From: Candidatus Limivicinus faecipullorum
GTDB lineage: Bacteria > Bacillota > Clostridia > Oscillospirales > Oscillospiraceae
Assembly (NCBI GenBank): GCA_018711755.1
Contig: DVHY01000060.1
Span: forward strand, 1 to 19,072
Direction of reading: 5' to 3'
Length of the DNA stretch: 19,072 nucleotides
Shown: piece by piece, positions 1 to 5,114 of the stretch
Layout: every line of letters begins with the position of its first letter
Numbering within the stretch: position 1 is the first letter of the stretch
The notes under the pieces: generated by a model
Database searches by the model: none
Told to the model about the DNA's origin: nothing
Seen by the model: the letters and a program-made list of their open reading frames with translations, nothing else
Made by a program: the position numbers and the translations under genes

Positions 1-43
1 AAATGCAGGCGGCTTTTCCCGGCTGTTCCGCCCTTTTCTCATT

Positions 44-640
44 TCATTTGTCTTTAAAAAACAGATTGCCTATGTAGGGCAGCGGCTCCATTTTTCCGGC
101 GTTTGCGTTGCTTATTCCCTTTATGATCCAATATATCTGCATAAGGGTGACTATCCAGCCCAGGCCGAAAGCGCTCCCCAGGATCTGTCCGGCGGCGGTG
201 ACGGCAAAAAGTATAAGGCCCTGGCGGGCATGGTAGAGAGCAAATCTGTCGTTGCTGCAGAAAATAAAAGGCAGCAGGAAAAGGGCGGGAATATAGGACA
301 GGGCGGCCAGCAGGCGATTGGACTGATAGCCCTTGGGCCTTGCTCCCCTTACCGTGTAATCCTCATCATTTCTGTCCGCGCCATAGCTTCTCTCCCGCTG
401 CTGACGGCGGCGGCGTTCGGCCTCGGCCCATCTTCTGTTTTCCTCCTGGCGCTGCCGGCTGCGCTCCTCTTCCTCCCGGCGGCTTGCCTCCCGGCTTTCC
501 CGGCTGCGCTCCTCTTCCTCCTGTGCGGCAGAGCCGGAGGCGTATTCCTTTTCCTCCTCCTGGTTCTGATCCAGCCCGCAGGCCAGGCACTTGGTATGCC
601 CGTCTGGGATATAAGCGCCGCAGCTTTTGCAATATGCCAT
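44..640 (-). CDS. Zinc-ribbon membrane protein with Glu/Arg-rich linker
   Basis: A 198-residue protein of unknown function. The N-terminus has a zinc-ribbon pattern with CxxC pairs at Cys4/Cys7 and Cys18/Cys21. Residues about 28-85 are a highly charged Glu/Arg/Gln stretch, likely helical or coiled coil, containing a 15-residue tandem repeat. Residues about 109-180 hold two or three hydrophobic segments resembling small DUF4870-like membrane proteins, so the ribbon and charged region are probably cytosolic with a membrane anchor at the C-terminus. I chose the ATG at 640 over the in-frame TTG at 652 because GGAGGG (645-650) sits four bases before that ATG, and the TTG would overlap this ribosome binding site. 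It has its own consensus promoter and is a single gene downstream of sleB on the same strand. The zinc-ribbon call is firm; the function is not known. Confidence 0.8.
   Translation of the reverse strand: MAYCKSCGAYIPDGHTKCLACGLDQNQEEEKEYASGSAAQEEEERSRESREASRREEEERSRQRQEENRRWAEAERRRRQQRERSYGADRNDEDYTVRGARPKGYQSNRLLAALSYIPALFLLPFIFCSNDRFALYHARQGLILFAVTAAGQILGSAFGLGWIVTLMQIYWIIKGISNANAGKMEPLPYIGNLFFKDK
431..520 (-). repeat. In-frame 45-bp tandem repeat (15 residues x 2)
   Basis: Codons 41-55 and 56-70 of the zinc-ribbon protein both begin EEEERSR and end RR. The DNA shares an identical 22-base block at 500-521 and 455-476, exactly 45 bases apart. The identity at DNA level suggests a fairly recent duplication, and the charged region could vary in length between strains. 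Confidence 0.75.
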
Positions 641-668
641 AGTACCCTCCAAAGCAATTTATATGGCG

Positions 669-697
669 ATTATACCCCATCTCCGGGCTTTTTTCAA
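669..697 (-). promoter_or_regulatory. Sigma-A-type promoter of the zinc-ribbon gene
   Basis: On the minus strand there is a -35 TTGAAA (697-692), a 17-base spacer and a perfect -10 TATAAT (674-669), about 30 bases upstream of the start codon at 640. It lies just past the sleB stop codon, so the gene can be transcribed independently of sleB. Pattern match only. Confidence 0.75.
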
Positions 698-712
698 CAG
701 CATAGCCGTAAA

Positions 713-1405
713 TTAAGAGCAGAATCGGTGTTTGCCTATCTCCACGATGAGGGGCCTGGACCATATCCAGTCGCTGGTAGCGGTGCTGGGATTGAAATAG
801 TAGATGGCCCCGTAGCTGGGGTCCCAGCCGTTGAGGGCGTCCTGGGCGGCTCTGTAGGCGCTCTCCGCCACGGGCTGGTCGAACTGCCCGTCGTTTATGC
901 AGGTGAAGGCCCAGGGCTGGTATATGACCTCGGCGATGGAGTTGGGAAAGGAGGCGTGCTCCACCCTGTTGAGCACTACCGCCCCCACGGCCACCTGGCC
1001 CTCGTAGGGTTCCCCTCTGGCCTCGGCGGAGATTAGCCTGGCCAGGAGGTTCAGGTCCCCGGACTGGTCGCCATAGCCGGAGGAGCCGCCGGAGCCGCCG
1101 AAAGAACCCGGCGTTATGCCCAGGGCCGCCAGGGTCTCGTCCCCCACCTGGCCGTCCACGCTGAGGCCGTTCTTCCTTTGGAAGTACTTTACCGCCGCCT
1201 CAGTGGCGCTGCCGTAGACCCCGTCCACTTCTCCGGAGTAATATCCCCAGTTTTTCAGCCTGGTCTGTATCTCGGTGACCGGGGCCCCCGACGAGCCTTT
1301 CTTGTACAGCTCCGCCCAGGCGTTCTGGGCCAGGGCAATGATGAATATGTTCACGGCAAATATCACGGCCAGGGCCAGTATAAGTTTTTTTCTCTCCTTG
1401 CTCAT
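713..1405 (-). CDS. sleB: Spore cortex-lytic enzyme SleB-like hydrolase
   Basis: A 230-residue secreted peptidoglycan hydrolase. Residues 8-31 form a signal peptide or signal anchor ending in an AWA-type cleavage site. Residues about 36-96 are a PG_binding_1 domain (direct repeats around GYYSGEVDG and FQRKNGL), then a Gly/Ser linker, then a Hydrolase_2 (SleB/CwlJ) domain from about 118 to the end. The hallmark ISAEARGEPYEGQVAVGAVVLNR segment carries the expected catalytic glutamate at position 128 (described here as E128 in the SAEARGE motif). In spore formers such enzymes degrade muramic-lactam cortex peptidoglycan at germination. The start is supported by GGGAGGAG just before the ATG at 1405. 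Other SleB-fold enzymes act in vegetative walls, but the PG_binding_1 plus Hydrolase_2 order and the forespore-like promoter favour SleB. It is divergent from the sigma-factor cassette. Confidence 0.88.
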   Translation of the reverse strand: MSKERKKLILALAVIFAVNIFIIALAQNAWAELYKKGSSGAPVTEIQTRLKNWGYYSGEVDGVYGSATEAAVKYFQRKNGLSVDGQVGDETLAALGITPGSFGGSGGSSGYGDQSGDLNLLARLISAEARGEPYEGQVAVGAVVLNRVEHASFPNSIAEVIYQPWAFTCINDGQFDQPVAESAYRAAQDALNGWDPSYGAIYYFNPSTATSDWIWSRPLIVEIGKHRFCS

Positions 1406-1433
1406 GGTAACTCCTCCCGGAAACTTTTGTTAT

Positions 1434-1462
1434 TATTCTGTGAGGGCCGTTGAAAAATATAC
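1434..1462 (-). promoter_or_regulatory. Sigma-G/F-like promoter of sleB
   Basis: The minus strand carries GTATA (1462-1458), a 17-base spacer and CAGAATA (1440-1434). This matches the forespore sigma-G consensus GHATR and CATnnTA closely (spacing usually about 18). It sits about 30 bases upstream of the sleB start. No sigma-A-type -10 was seen at an equivalent position. Known sleB genes in Bacillus are forespore-expressed, which agrees. Confidence 0.5.
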
Positions 1463-1473
1463 CTTTTATCCGG

Positions 1474-1493
1474 CAAAGGCAAACAGGCCTTTG
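1474..1493. repeat. Inverted repeat between sleB and the sigma cassette
   Basis: CAAAGGC (1474-1480) and GCCTTTG (1487-1493) form a 7-bp dyad with a six-base spacer. It overlaps the first bases of the plus-strand -35 element and lies upstream of the sleB promoter, so it could be an operator or a small hairpin. No match to a known box. Confidence 0.45.
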
Positions 1494-1519
1494 TAATATT
1501 TCCCCGGCAATAGTATAAT
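1491..1519 (+). promoter_or_regulatory. Promoter of the secreted peptide/sigma/anti-sigma cassette
   Basis: Plus-strand -35 TTGTAA (1491-1496), 17-base spacer and perfect -10 TATAAT (1514-1519). Transcription would begin near 1526, leaving a leader of about 120 bases before the start codon at 1647. A 7-bp inverted repeat (1474-1493) touches the -35 element. A second weaker element, TTGACT at 1561 with TATTAT at 1595, has a 28-base spacer and was not accepted as a promoter. Confidence 0.6.
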
Positions 1520-1646
1520 AAGGTACGGCGCCGCCCTGCATCCGGGACGAAAAAAATTTTTTGACTTTTTGAATGGATTTTCTCCTTTGCATCGTATTAT
1601 AAGCGAAGCCACAAAAGGCTATCAGAAAATATTGGAGGAAACCCAC

Positions 1647-1826
1647 ATGAAAAAAATTATTGCAGGAATAATCGCTCTCGCCCTGGTGCTCTCTCTTGGC
1701 ATCGGCAGCGCCTTTGCAGCAGGCCCCGGAACAGGGCGGAACTTTGTGGACGCCGACGGCGACGGAGTCTGCGACAACTGCGGCAGCGGCACAGGCCGGG
1801 GCTTCCGGGGAGGACGCGGCCGCTAA
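1647..1826 (+). CDS. Small secreted peptide with DxDxDG calcium-loop motif
   Basis: A 59-residue protein. Residues 1-24 are a classical signal peptide (MKK, a hydrophobic core, then AFA before the predicted cut), leaving a mature peptide of about 35 residues. The mature part has DADGDGVCDNC (35-45), a DxDxDGxxD loop like those of dockerin or EF-hand calcium sites, with two cysteines (42 and 45), and ends in a Gly/Arg tail. I chose the ATG at 1647 because GGAGG (1634-1638) lies eight bases before it; the upstream in-frame ATG at 1569 would place a non-signal extension in front and lacks a ribosome binding site. It is the first gene of an operon with an ECF sigma factor and anti-sigma factor. 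Function unknown. A role as an extracytoplasmic ligand or regulon product is inference. Confidence 0.8.
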   Translation: MKKIIAGIIALALVLSLGIGSAFAAGPGTGRNFVDADGDGVCDNCGSGTGRGFRGGRGR

Positions 1827-1840
1827 AGGAAGGGATTTGA

Positions 1841-2323
1841 ATGCGGAGCGAGTATGAGCTGAATACTGCGATGGAGCACTATGCCGACACTGTAAAACGC
1901 CTGTGCATGGTGCATCTGAAAAACGCAGCCGACACGGAAGATATATTTCAGACCGTATTTTTAAAATATGCCCTCAGCTCCGCTGAGTTTGAGAGCAGGG
2001 AGCATGAAAAAGCCTGGTTCATCAGAGTCACCATAAACGCCTGCAAGGACCTGCTGAAAAGTTTTTTCCGCAGCCGCACCGTGCCTCTGGAGGAGCTGGC
2101 GGAGCTGCCGGCGGACATGAGCGAGGACAAGCGGGAAGTGCTGGAGGCCGTGCTCTCCCTGCCGGACAAATACAAGGAGGCGGTGTATCTCCACTACTAC
2201 GAGGACTACACCGCCCCGGAGATAGGCAGGATACTGGGAAAGAACGTGAACACTGTCTACACCCTTCTGAATCGGGCCAGGCAGATGCTCCGGGAAAAGC
2301 TGGGAGGTGAGGGCGATGAATGA
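1841..2323 (+). CDS. ECF-type RNA polymerase sigma factor
   Basis: A 160-residue sigma-70-family protein with only regions 2 and 4. Region 2 covers about residues 10-75 (AADTEDIFQTVFLKY, then EKAWFIRVTINACKDLLKS). Region 4 covers about 100-152 (LPDKYKEAVYLHYYEDYTAPEIGRILG, then a helix-turn-helix ending TVYTLLNRARQMLREKL). It should direct RNA polymerase to a stress- or envelope-type regulon. GGAAGGG lies five bases before the ATG at 1841. The stop codon overlaps the start of the next gene in the arrangement ATGAATGA, indicating translational coupling with the anti-sigma partner. The length is normal for the family. The regulon cannot be deduced from this window. Confidence 0.93.
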   Translation: MRSEYELNTAMEHYADTVKRLCMVHLKNAADTEDIFQTVFLKYALSSAEFESREHEKAWFIRVTINACKDLLKSFFRSRTVPLEELAELPADMSEDKREVLEAVLSLPDKYKEAVYLHYYEDYTAPEIGRILGKNVNTVYTLLNRARQMLREKLGGEGDE

Positions 2324-3074
2324 ACGTATAAAGAGCGCATTTGACAGCGTCAAAGCGGAGGATGAGCTGAAGGAGAAGACCCTGAGCTATATCGCCGCCC
2401 GGGCCGAAAAGACCCGTCACGGCTTCAGGGCCATGAGACTGGCGCCTCTGCTGGCCTGCCTTGTTCTGGTGATACTGGCCGGGAGCTGGGCCTGGTTCAG
2501 CCCCAGCGCCACCATCAGCGTGGACATCAACCCCTCTCTGGAGCTGTGGATAAACCGCTTTGACAAAGTGGTTCAGGTGGTGGGCTGGAATGACGACGGC
2601 AGAGAGTTGGCCGCCGCTCTGGATATAAAGTACATGGACTATGACCGGGCTCTGGAGCAGATCATGGACAGTGAAAAAGTCAGCTCCCTGCTCTCCGGAG
2701 ACGGGGTGATGACACTGGCAGTGGTGGGAGATAACGAGTCCCAGTGCGGCAGGCTGCTGTCCGGGCTGCGCTCCTGTACTGCCGGCCAAGGCAACACCTA
2801 TTGCTATACTGCCAGCGAGGAGGAGTTGGAGGCGGCCTACAACCTGGGTCTGTCCTTCGGCAAGTACAAAGTCTATCAAAGTCTGATTGAGCTGGGTTCG
2901 GATATAAGTCCCCAAGAGGTAAACGACATGAGCATGCGGGAACTGCGGGACATGATAGACGGACTTTCCGGCGGGCAGTCTCTCCCCGCCGGGCAGGGGC
3001 CTCTCGCTCCCGGCAAGGGCCAGGGCTCCGGACAGGGCAAAGGCCCGGCCTGGGCCAGAGACGGCGAAAGCTGA
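2316..3074 (+). CDS. RsgI-like transmembrane anti-sigma factor
   Basis: A 252-residue protein. Residues 1-40 form a cytosolic segment of the type that holds an ECF sigma factor. Residues about 42-60 are a single membrane span. The outside part opens with ISVDINPSLEL (67-77), the conserved motif of the RsgI extracytoplasmic domain. In RsgI proteins the Asn-Pro bond of this motif undergoes self-cleavage, here Asn72-Pro73. The C-terminal 35 residues are rich in Gly, Pro, Gln and Lys, with no carbohydrate-binding or enzymatic sensor domain as found on cellulosome RsgI proteins. I chose the ATG at 2316 over a GTG at 2307 because GGGAGGTGAG gives correct spacing to the ATG. It overlaps the sigma gene by eight bases. 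Pairing of an RsgI-like protein with a short ECF sigma rather than SigI is notable. Confidence 0.85.
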   Translation: MNERIKSAFDSVKAEDELKEKTLSYIAARAEKTRHGFRAMRLAPLLACLVLVILAGSWAWFSPSATISVDINPSLELWINRFDKVVQVVGWNDDGRELAAALDIKYMDYDRALEQIMDSEKVSSLLSGDGVMTLAVVGDNESQCGRLLSGLRSCTAGQGNTYCYTASEEELEAAYNLGLSFGKYKVYQSLIELGSDISPQEVNDMSMRELRDMIDGLSGGQSLPAGQGPLAPGKGQGSGQGKGPAWARDGES

Positions 3075-3080
3075 GGGCTA

Positions 3081-3109
3081 TTGACTTTTTCCCGCCTTGG
3101 AAATATATT
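3081..3109 (+). promoter_or_regulatory. Promoter of the gamma-glutamyltransferase-like gene
   Basis: Plus-strand -35 TTGACT (3081-3086), 17-base spacer and -10 TATATT (3104-3109), placed seven bases after the anti-sigma stop codon. Transcription would start near 3116, so the hairpin at 3128-3158 would lie inside the 5' leader of the next gene. Confidence 0.65.
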
Positions 3110-3127
3110 AAAAACAGCATAACAGGC

Positions 3128-3158
3128 ATGGGCTGCGCCCGCTGTGGGCGCAGCCCAT
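3128..3158 (+). terminator. 13-bp GC-rich hairpin between anti-sigma and ggt genes
   Basis: Perfect 13-bp stem (3128-3140 with 3146-3158), core GGGCTGCGCCC, loop GCTGT, followed by ATTTATCAT rather than a clean T-run. It may end transcription of the sigma cassette. However, it lies downstream of a good promoter for the next gene and 24 bases before its start codon, so it could instead be a 5'-leader structure of that mRNA, either stabilising or attenuating. Confidence 0.5.
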
Positions 3159-3182
3159 TTATCATAAAGAGAGAAGTTTTAC

Positions 3183-4805
3183 ATGCTGGATTTTGACTGC
3201 AATAAATATTCCTACGCCTCCCGGCGGAACGTGGTCTTTGCCCGCAAGGGCATGGCCTGCTCCTGCGTGCCTCTGGCCTCCCAGGTGGGCATAGACACCA
3301 TGAAGCGGGGCGGCAACGCCGTGGACGCCGCCATTGCCATGGCCGTCACCCTGCCCCTGGTGGAGCCCACCTGCAACGGCCTGGGCAGCGACTGCTTCGT
3401 GCTGGTCTGGAGCGCAAAGGACAAAAAACTATACGGGCTCAACGGCTCGGGCCTGGCCCCCAGGGCCCTGTCCGTCCAAAAGCTGCGGGACATGGGCTAC
3501 ACCCAGATGCCGGTGAACGGCTGGCTGCCCACCATGGTCCCCGGGGCCGCGGGGGCCTGGGCGGAGCTGCGCCGCCGCTTCGGCAGCATGAGCATGGCAG
3601 AGCTTATGGCCCCGGCCATGGCCTACGCCCGGGAGGGCTACCCGGTGCCCCTCAATGTCCACCGTCTGTGGCTGGGCGAGGCCCGGCGCTTCAGCGCCGC
3701 CGCGGAAAAGGAACCGGAGGTCTTTGCCCCCTGGCTGGAGTATTTCACCAAAAACGGGGAGGCCTACGGCCCCGGGGAGCTCTTCCGCATGCCGGACTAT
3801 GCCGCCAGCCTGGAGAGCCTGGCCGCCACGGACTGCGAGAGCCTGTACAGGGGCGAGCTCAGGGACAAGATACTGGCCTTCTCCCAAGAGACCGGGGGCT
3901 ATTTCTCCCGGGAGGATTTCCAGGATTACCACCCCCTGTGGGTGGAGCCCATCAGCACCGATTACAAGGGCTATCAGGTCTTTGAGATGCCCCCCAACGG
4001 CCACGGCATAACCGTGCTCATGGCCCTGAACATCCTCAAGGGCCTGGAGCTGGGGGAGCGGGACAGCGGCGATACATATCACAAGATAATAGAGGCGGTG
4101 AAGCTGGCCTTTATCGACGCCAAGACCTACGTGGCCGACCCCCGCTACATGCAGACCAGGGTGGAGGACATGCTCTCGGAGGGCTACACCGCCAAGCGCC
4201 GCAGCCTCATAGGCCGGCAGGCCCTTTATCCCGTGGCCGGAGACCCCTCCTGCGGGGACACGGTGTACTTCTGCACTGCCGATGGGGAGGGCAACATGGT
4301 CTCCTTCATCCAGAGCAACTATATGGAGTTCGGCTCCGGGGTGGTCATCCCCGGCACCGCCATCAGCCTCCAGAACCGGGGGGCCAACTTCTCCCTGGAC
4401 GAGGGCAGCGACAACTGCCTTGAGGGGGGCAAGCGTTCCTATCACACCATCATCCCGGGCTTCCTTGCCAAGGACGGCCAGGCCATAGGCCCCTTCGGGG
4501 TCATGGGCGGCTTCATGCAGCCCCAGGGCCACGTGCAGGTGATAGTCAACACGGTGGATTACCATATGAACCCCCAGGACTGCCTGGACGCCCCCCGCTT
4601 CCAGTGGCAGGGTGAAAAGAAGATACAGCTGGAGGAGGCCGTCCCCGCCGCCGTGGCGGAGGAGCTGCGCCGCCGGGGCCACGATGTGGAGATAGTCTCC
4701 GACCGCATCGCCATGGGCCGGGGCCAGATAATCTGGCGGCGGGCCGACGGCACCCTGGTTGGTGGCACCGAGCCCCGCTCCGACGGCTCCATTGCCGTCT
4801 GGTAA
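3183..4805 (+). CDS. Gamma-glutamyltransferase-family enzyme, cytoplasmic type
   Basis: A 540-residue Ntn-hydrolase of the GGT family. Landmarks are GGNAVDAAIAMAVTLPLVEP (43-62), GLGSDCF, the nucleophile region CGDTVYFCTADGEGNMVS with predicted catalytic Thr360, and GGFMQPQGHVQV with DAPRFQW near the C-terminus. Family members self-cleave before this Thr, which would give subunits of 359 and 181 residues. The enzyme would hydrolyse or transfer gamma-glutamyl groups, for example from glutathione-like compounds. There is no signal peptide, unlike the secreted enzymes, so it resembles the YwrD-type intracellular branch, whose substrates are less certain. Only a weak purine-rich ribosome binding site (AGAGAGAAG) precedes the ATG at 3183. 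It is probably transcribed alone: a promoter lies directly upstream and a new promoter starts just past its stop. Confidence 0.88.
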   Translation: MLDFDCNKYSYASRRNVVFARKGMACSCVPLASQVGIDTMKRGGNAVDAAIAMAVTLPLVEPTCNGLGSDCFVLVWSAKDKKLYGLNGSGLAPRALSVQKLRDMGYTQMPVNGWLPTMVPGAAGAWAELRRRFGSMSMAELMAPAMAYAREGYPVPLNVHRLWLGEARRFSAAAEKEPEVFAPWLEYFTKNGEAYGPGELFRMPDYAASLESLAATDCESLYRGELRDKILAFSQETGGYFSREDFQDYHPLWVEPISTDYKGYQVFEMPPNGHGITVLMALNILKGLELGERDSGDTYHKIIEAVKLAFIDAKTYVADPRYMQTRVEDMLSEGYTAKRRSLIGRQALYPVAGDPSCGDTVYFCTADGEGNMVSFIQSNYMEFGSGVVIPGTAISLQNRGANFSLDEGSDNCLEGGKRSYHTIIPGFLAKDGQAIGPFGVMGGFMQPQGHVQVIVNTVDYHMNPQDCLDAPRFQWQGEKKIQLEEAVPAAVAEELRRRGHDVEIVSDRIAMGRGQIIWRRADGTLVGGTEPRSDGSIAVW

Positions 4806-4819
4806 AGTCTCAAAAGGGC

Positions 4820-4848
4820 TTGACCCGGCGGGTCTGAGATGTTAAAGT
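4820..4848 (+). promoter_or_regulatory. Promoter of the ABC-F leader transcript
   Basis: Plus-strand -35 TTGACC (4820-4825), 17-base spacer and -10 TAAAGT (4843-4848), starting 15 bases past the ggt-like stop codon. Start of transcription is expected near 4855, about 25 bases before the leader peptide. A dyad GACCC-ggc-GGGTC (4822-4834) overlaps the -35 and spacer. Confidence 0.6.
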
Positions 4849-4879
4849 AATTATGTACTTTGAATAACGAGGTGAAAAG

Positions 4880-4903
4880 ATGTACAGTTTTTCCTGCAAA
4901 TAA
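4880..4903 (+). CDS. Seven-residue leader peptide (MYSFSCK) of the ABC-F gene
   Basis: A short open frame ATG TAC AGT TTT TCC TGC AAA TAA with a very good ribosome binding site, GAGGTG at 4869-4874, five bases upstream. The codons for Tyr-Ser-Phe-Ser-Cys lie inside the 5' arm of a leader stem, so a translating or stalled ribosome would open that stem. Short leader peptides of this kind precede many inducible ribosome-targeting resistance genes in Firmicutes. It is a candidate stalling peptide that senses the antibiotic. No codon bias for an amino-acid sensor is visible. Confidence 0.7.
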   Translation: MYSFSCK

Positions 4904-5017
4904 ATAGGAAGCCGCAGCAAGCCCTCCGTTTACGGGATTGTTGCGCCCGCTGCAGGAAAACTACATCTCCACACGCCCTCTATAATCCTCCGCCCTCATT
5001 GGGCGAAGGCTTACGGA

Positions 5018-5064
5018 CATGGGTGCCGCAGGAATAGATTTTCCTGCGGCACCCATGTTTTATT
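5018..5064 (+). terminator. Strong intrinsic terminator in the ABC-F leader
   Basis: Perfect 17-bp stem (5018-5034 with 5041-5057), six-base loop TAGATT, followed directly by TTTTATT. It lies between the leader peptide and the ABC-F start at 5115, so it would stop transcription before the resistance gene unless the antiterminator forms. It may also stop read-through from the ggt-like gene. Confidence 0.85.
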
Positions 5065-5114
5065 GCGGCTCCGGTTTTATCAGCCCCGGAGCCCTGTTCA
5101 GGGAGGTATGCAAT

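Larger units (their letters stand above)
4879..5064 (+). promoter_or_regulatory. Transcription attenuator: leader stem, antiterminator, terminator
   Basis: Three alternative pairings can be drawn. (1) Leader stem: 4879-4898 with 4951-4967, 17 bp with two small bulges, enclosing an inner hairpin 4914-4920 with 4938-4944. (2) Antiterminator: 4949-4960 (GCTGCAGGAAAA) with 5039-5050 (TTTTCCTGCGGC), 12 bp including one G-U. (3) Terminator: 5018-5034 with 5041-5057. Pairing 2 uses the 3' arm of both the leader stem and the terminator, so it excludes each. A ribosome stalled on the leader peptide (4880-4903) would free 4949-4960 and block the terminator. A small hairpin 4991-4995 with 5001-5005 lies between. 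The pairings are read from the sequence; the mechanism is inferred. Confidence 0.72.

Noticed and set aside
1561..1600. TTGACT ... TATTAT as second promoter of the sigma cassette
   Set aside because: The spacer is 28 bases, too long for a usual promoter; a better element lies at 1491-1519.
3429..4682. 417-codon minus-strand open frame
   Set aside because: Mirror of the GGT-like gene with low-complexity composition and no ribosome binding site.
5019..5114. N-terminal extension of the ABC-F protein from an ATG at 5019
   Set aside because: That ATG is inside the terminator stem and has no ribosome binding site; the ATG at 5115 has GGGAGG and matches family N-termini.
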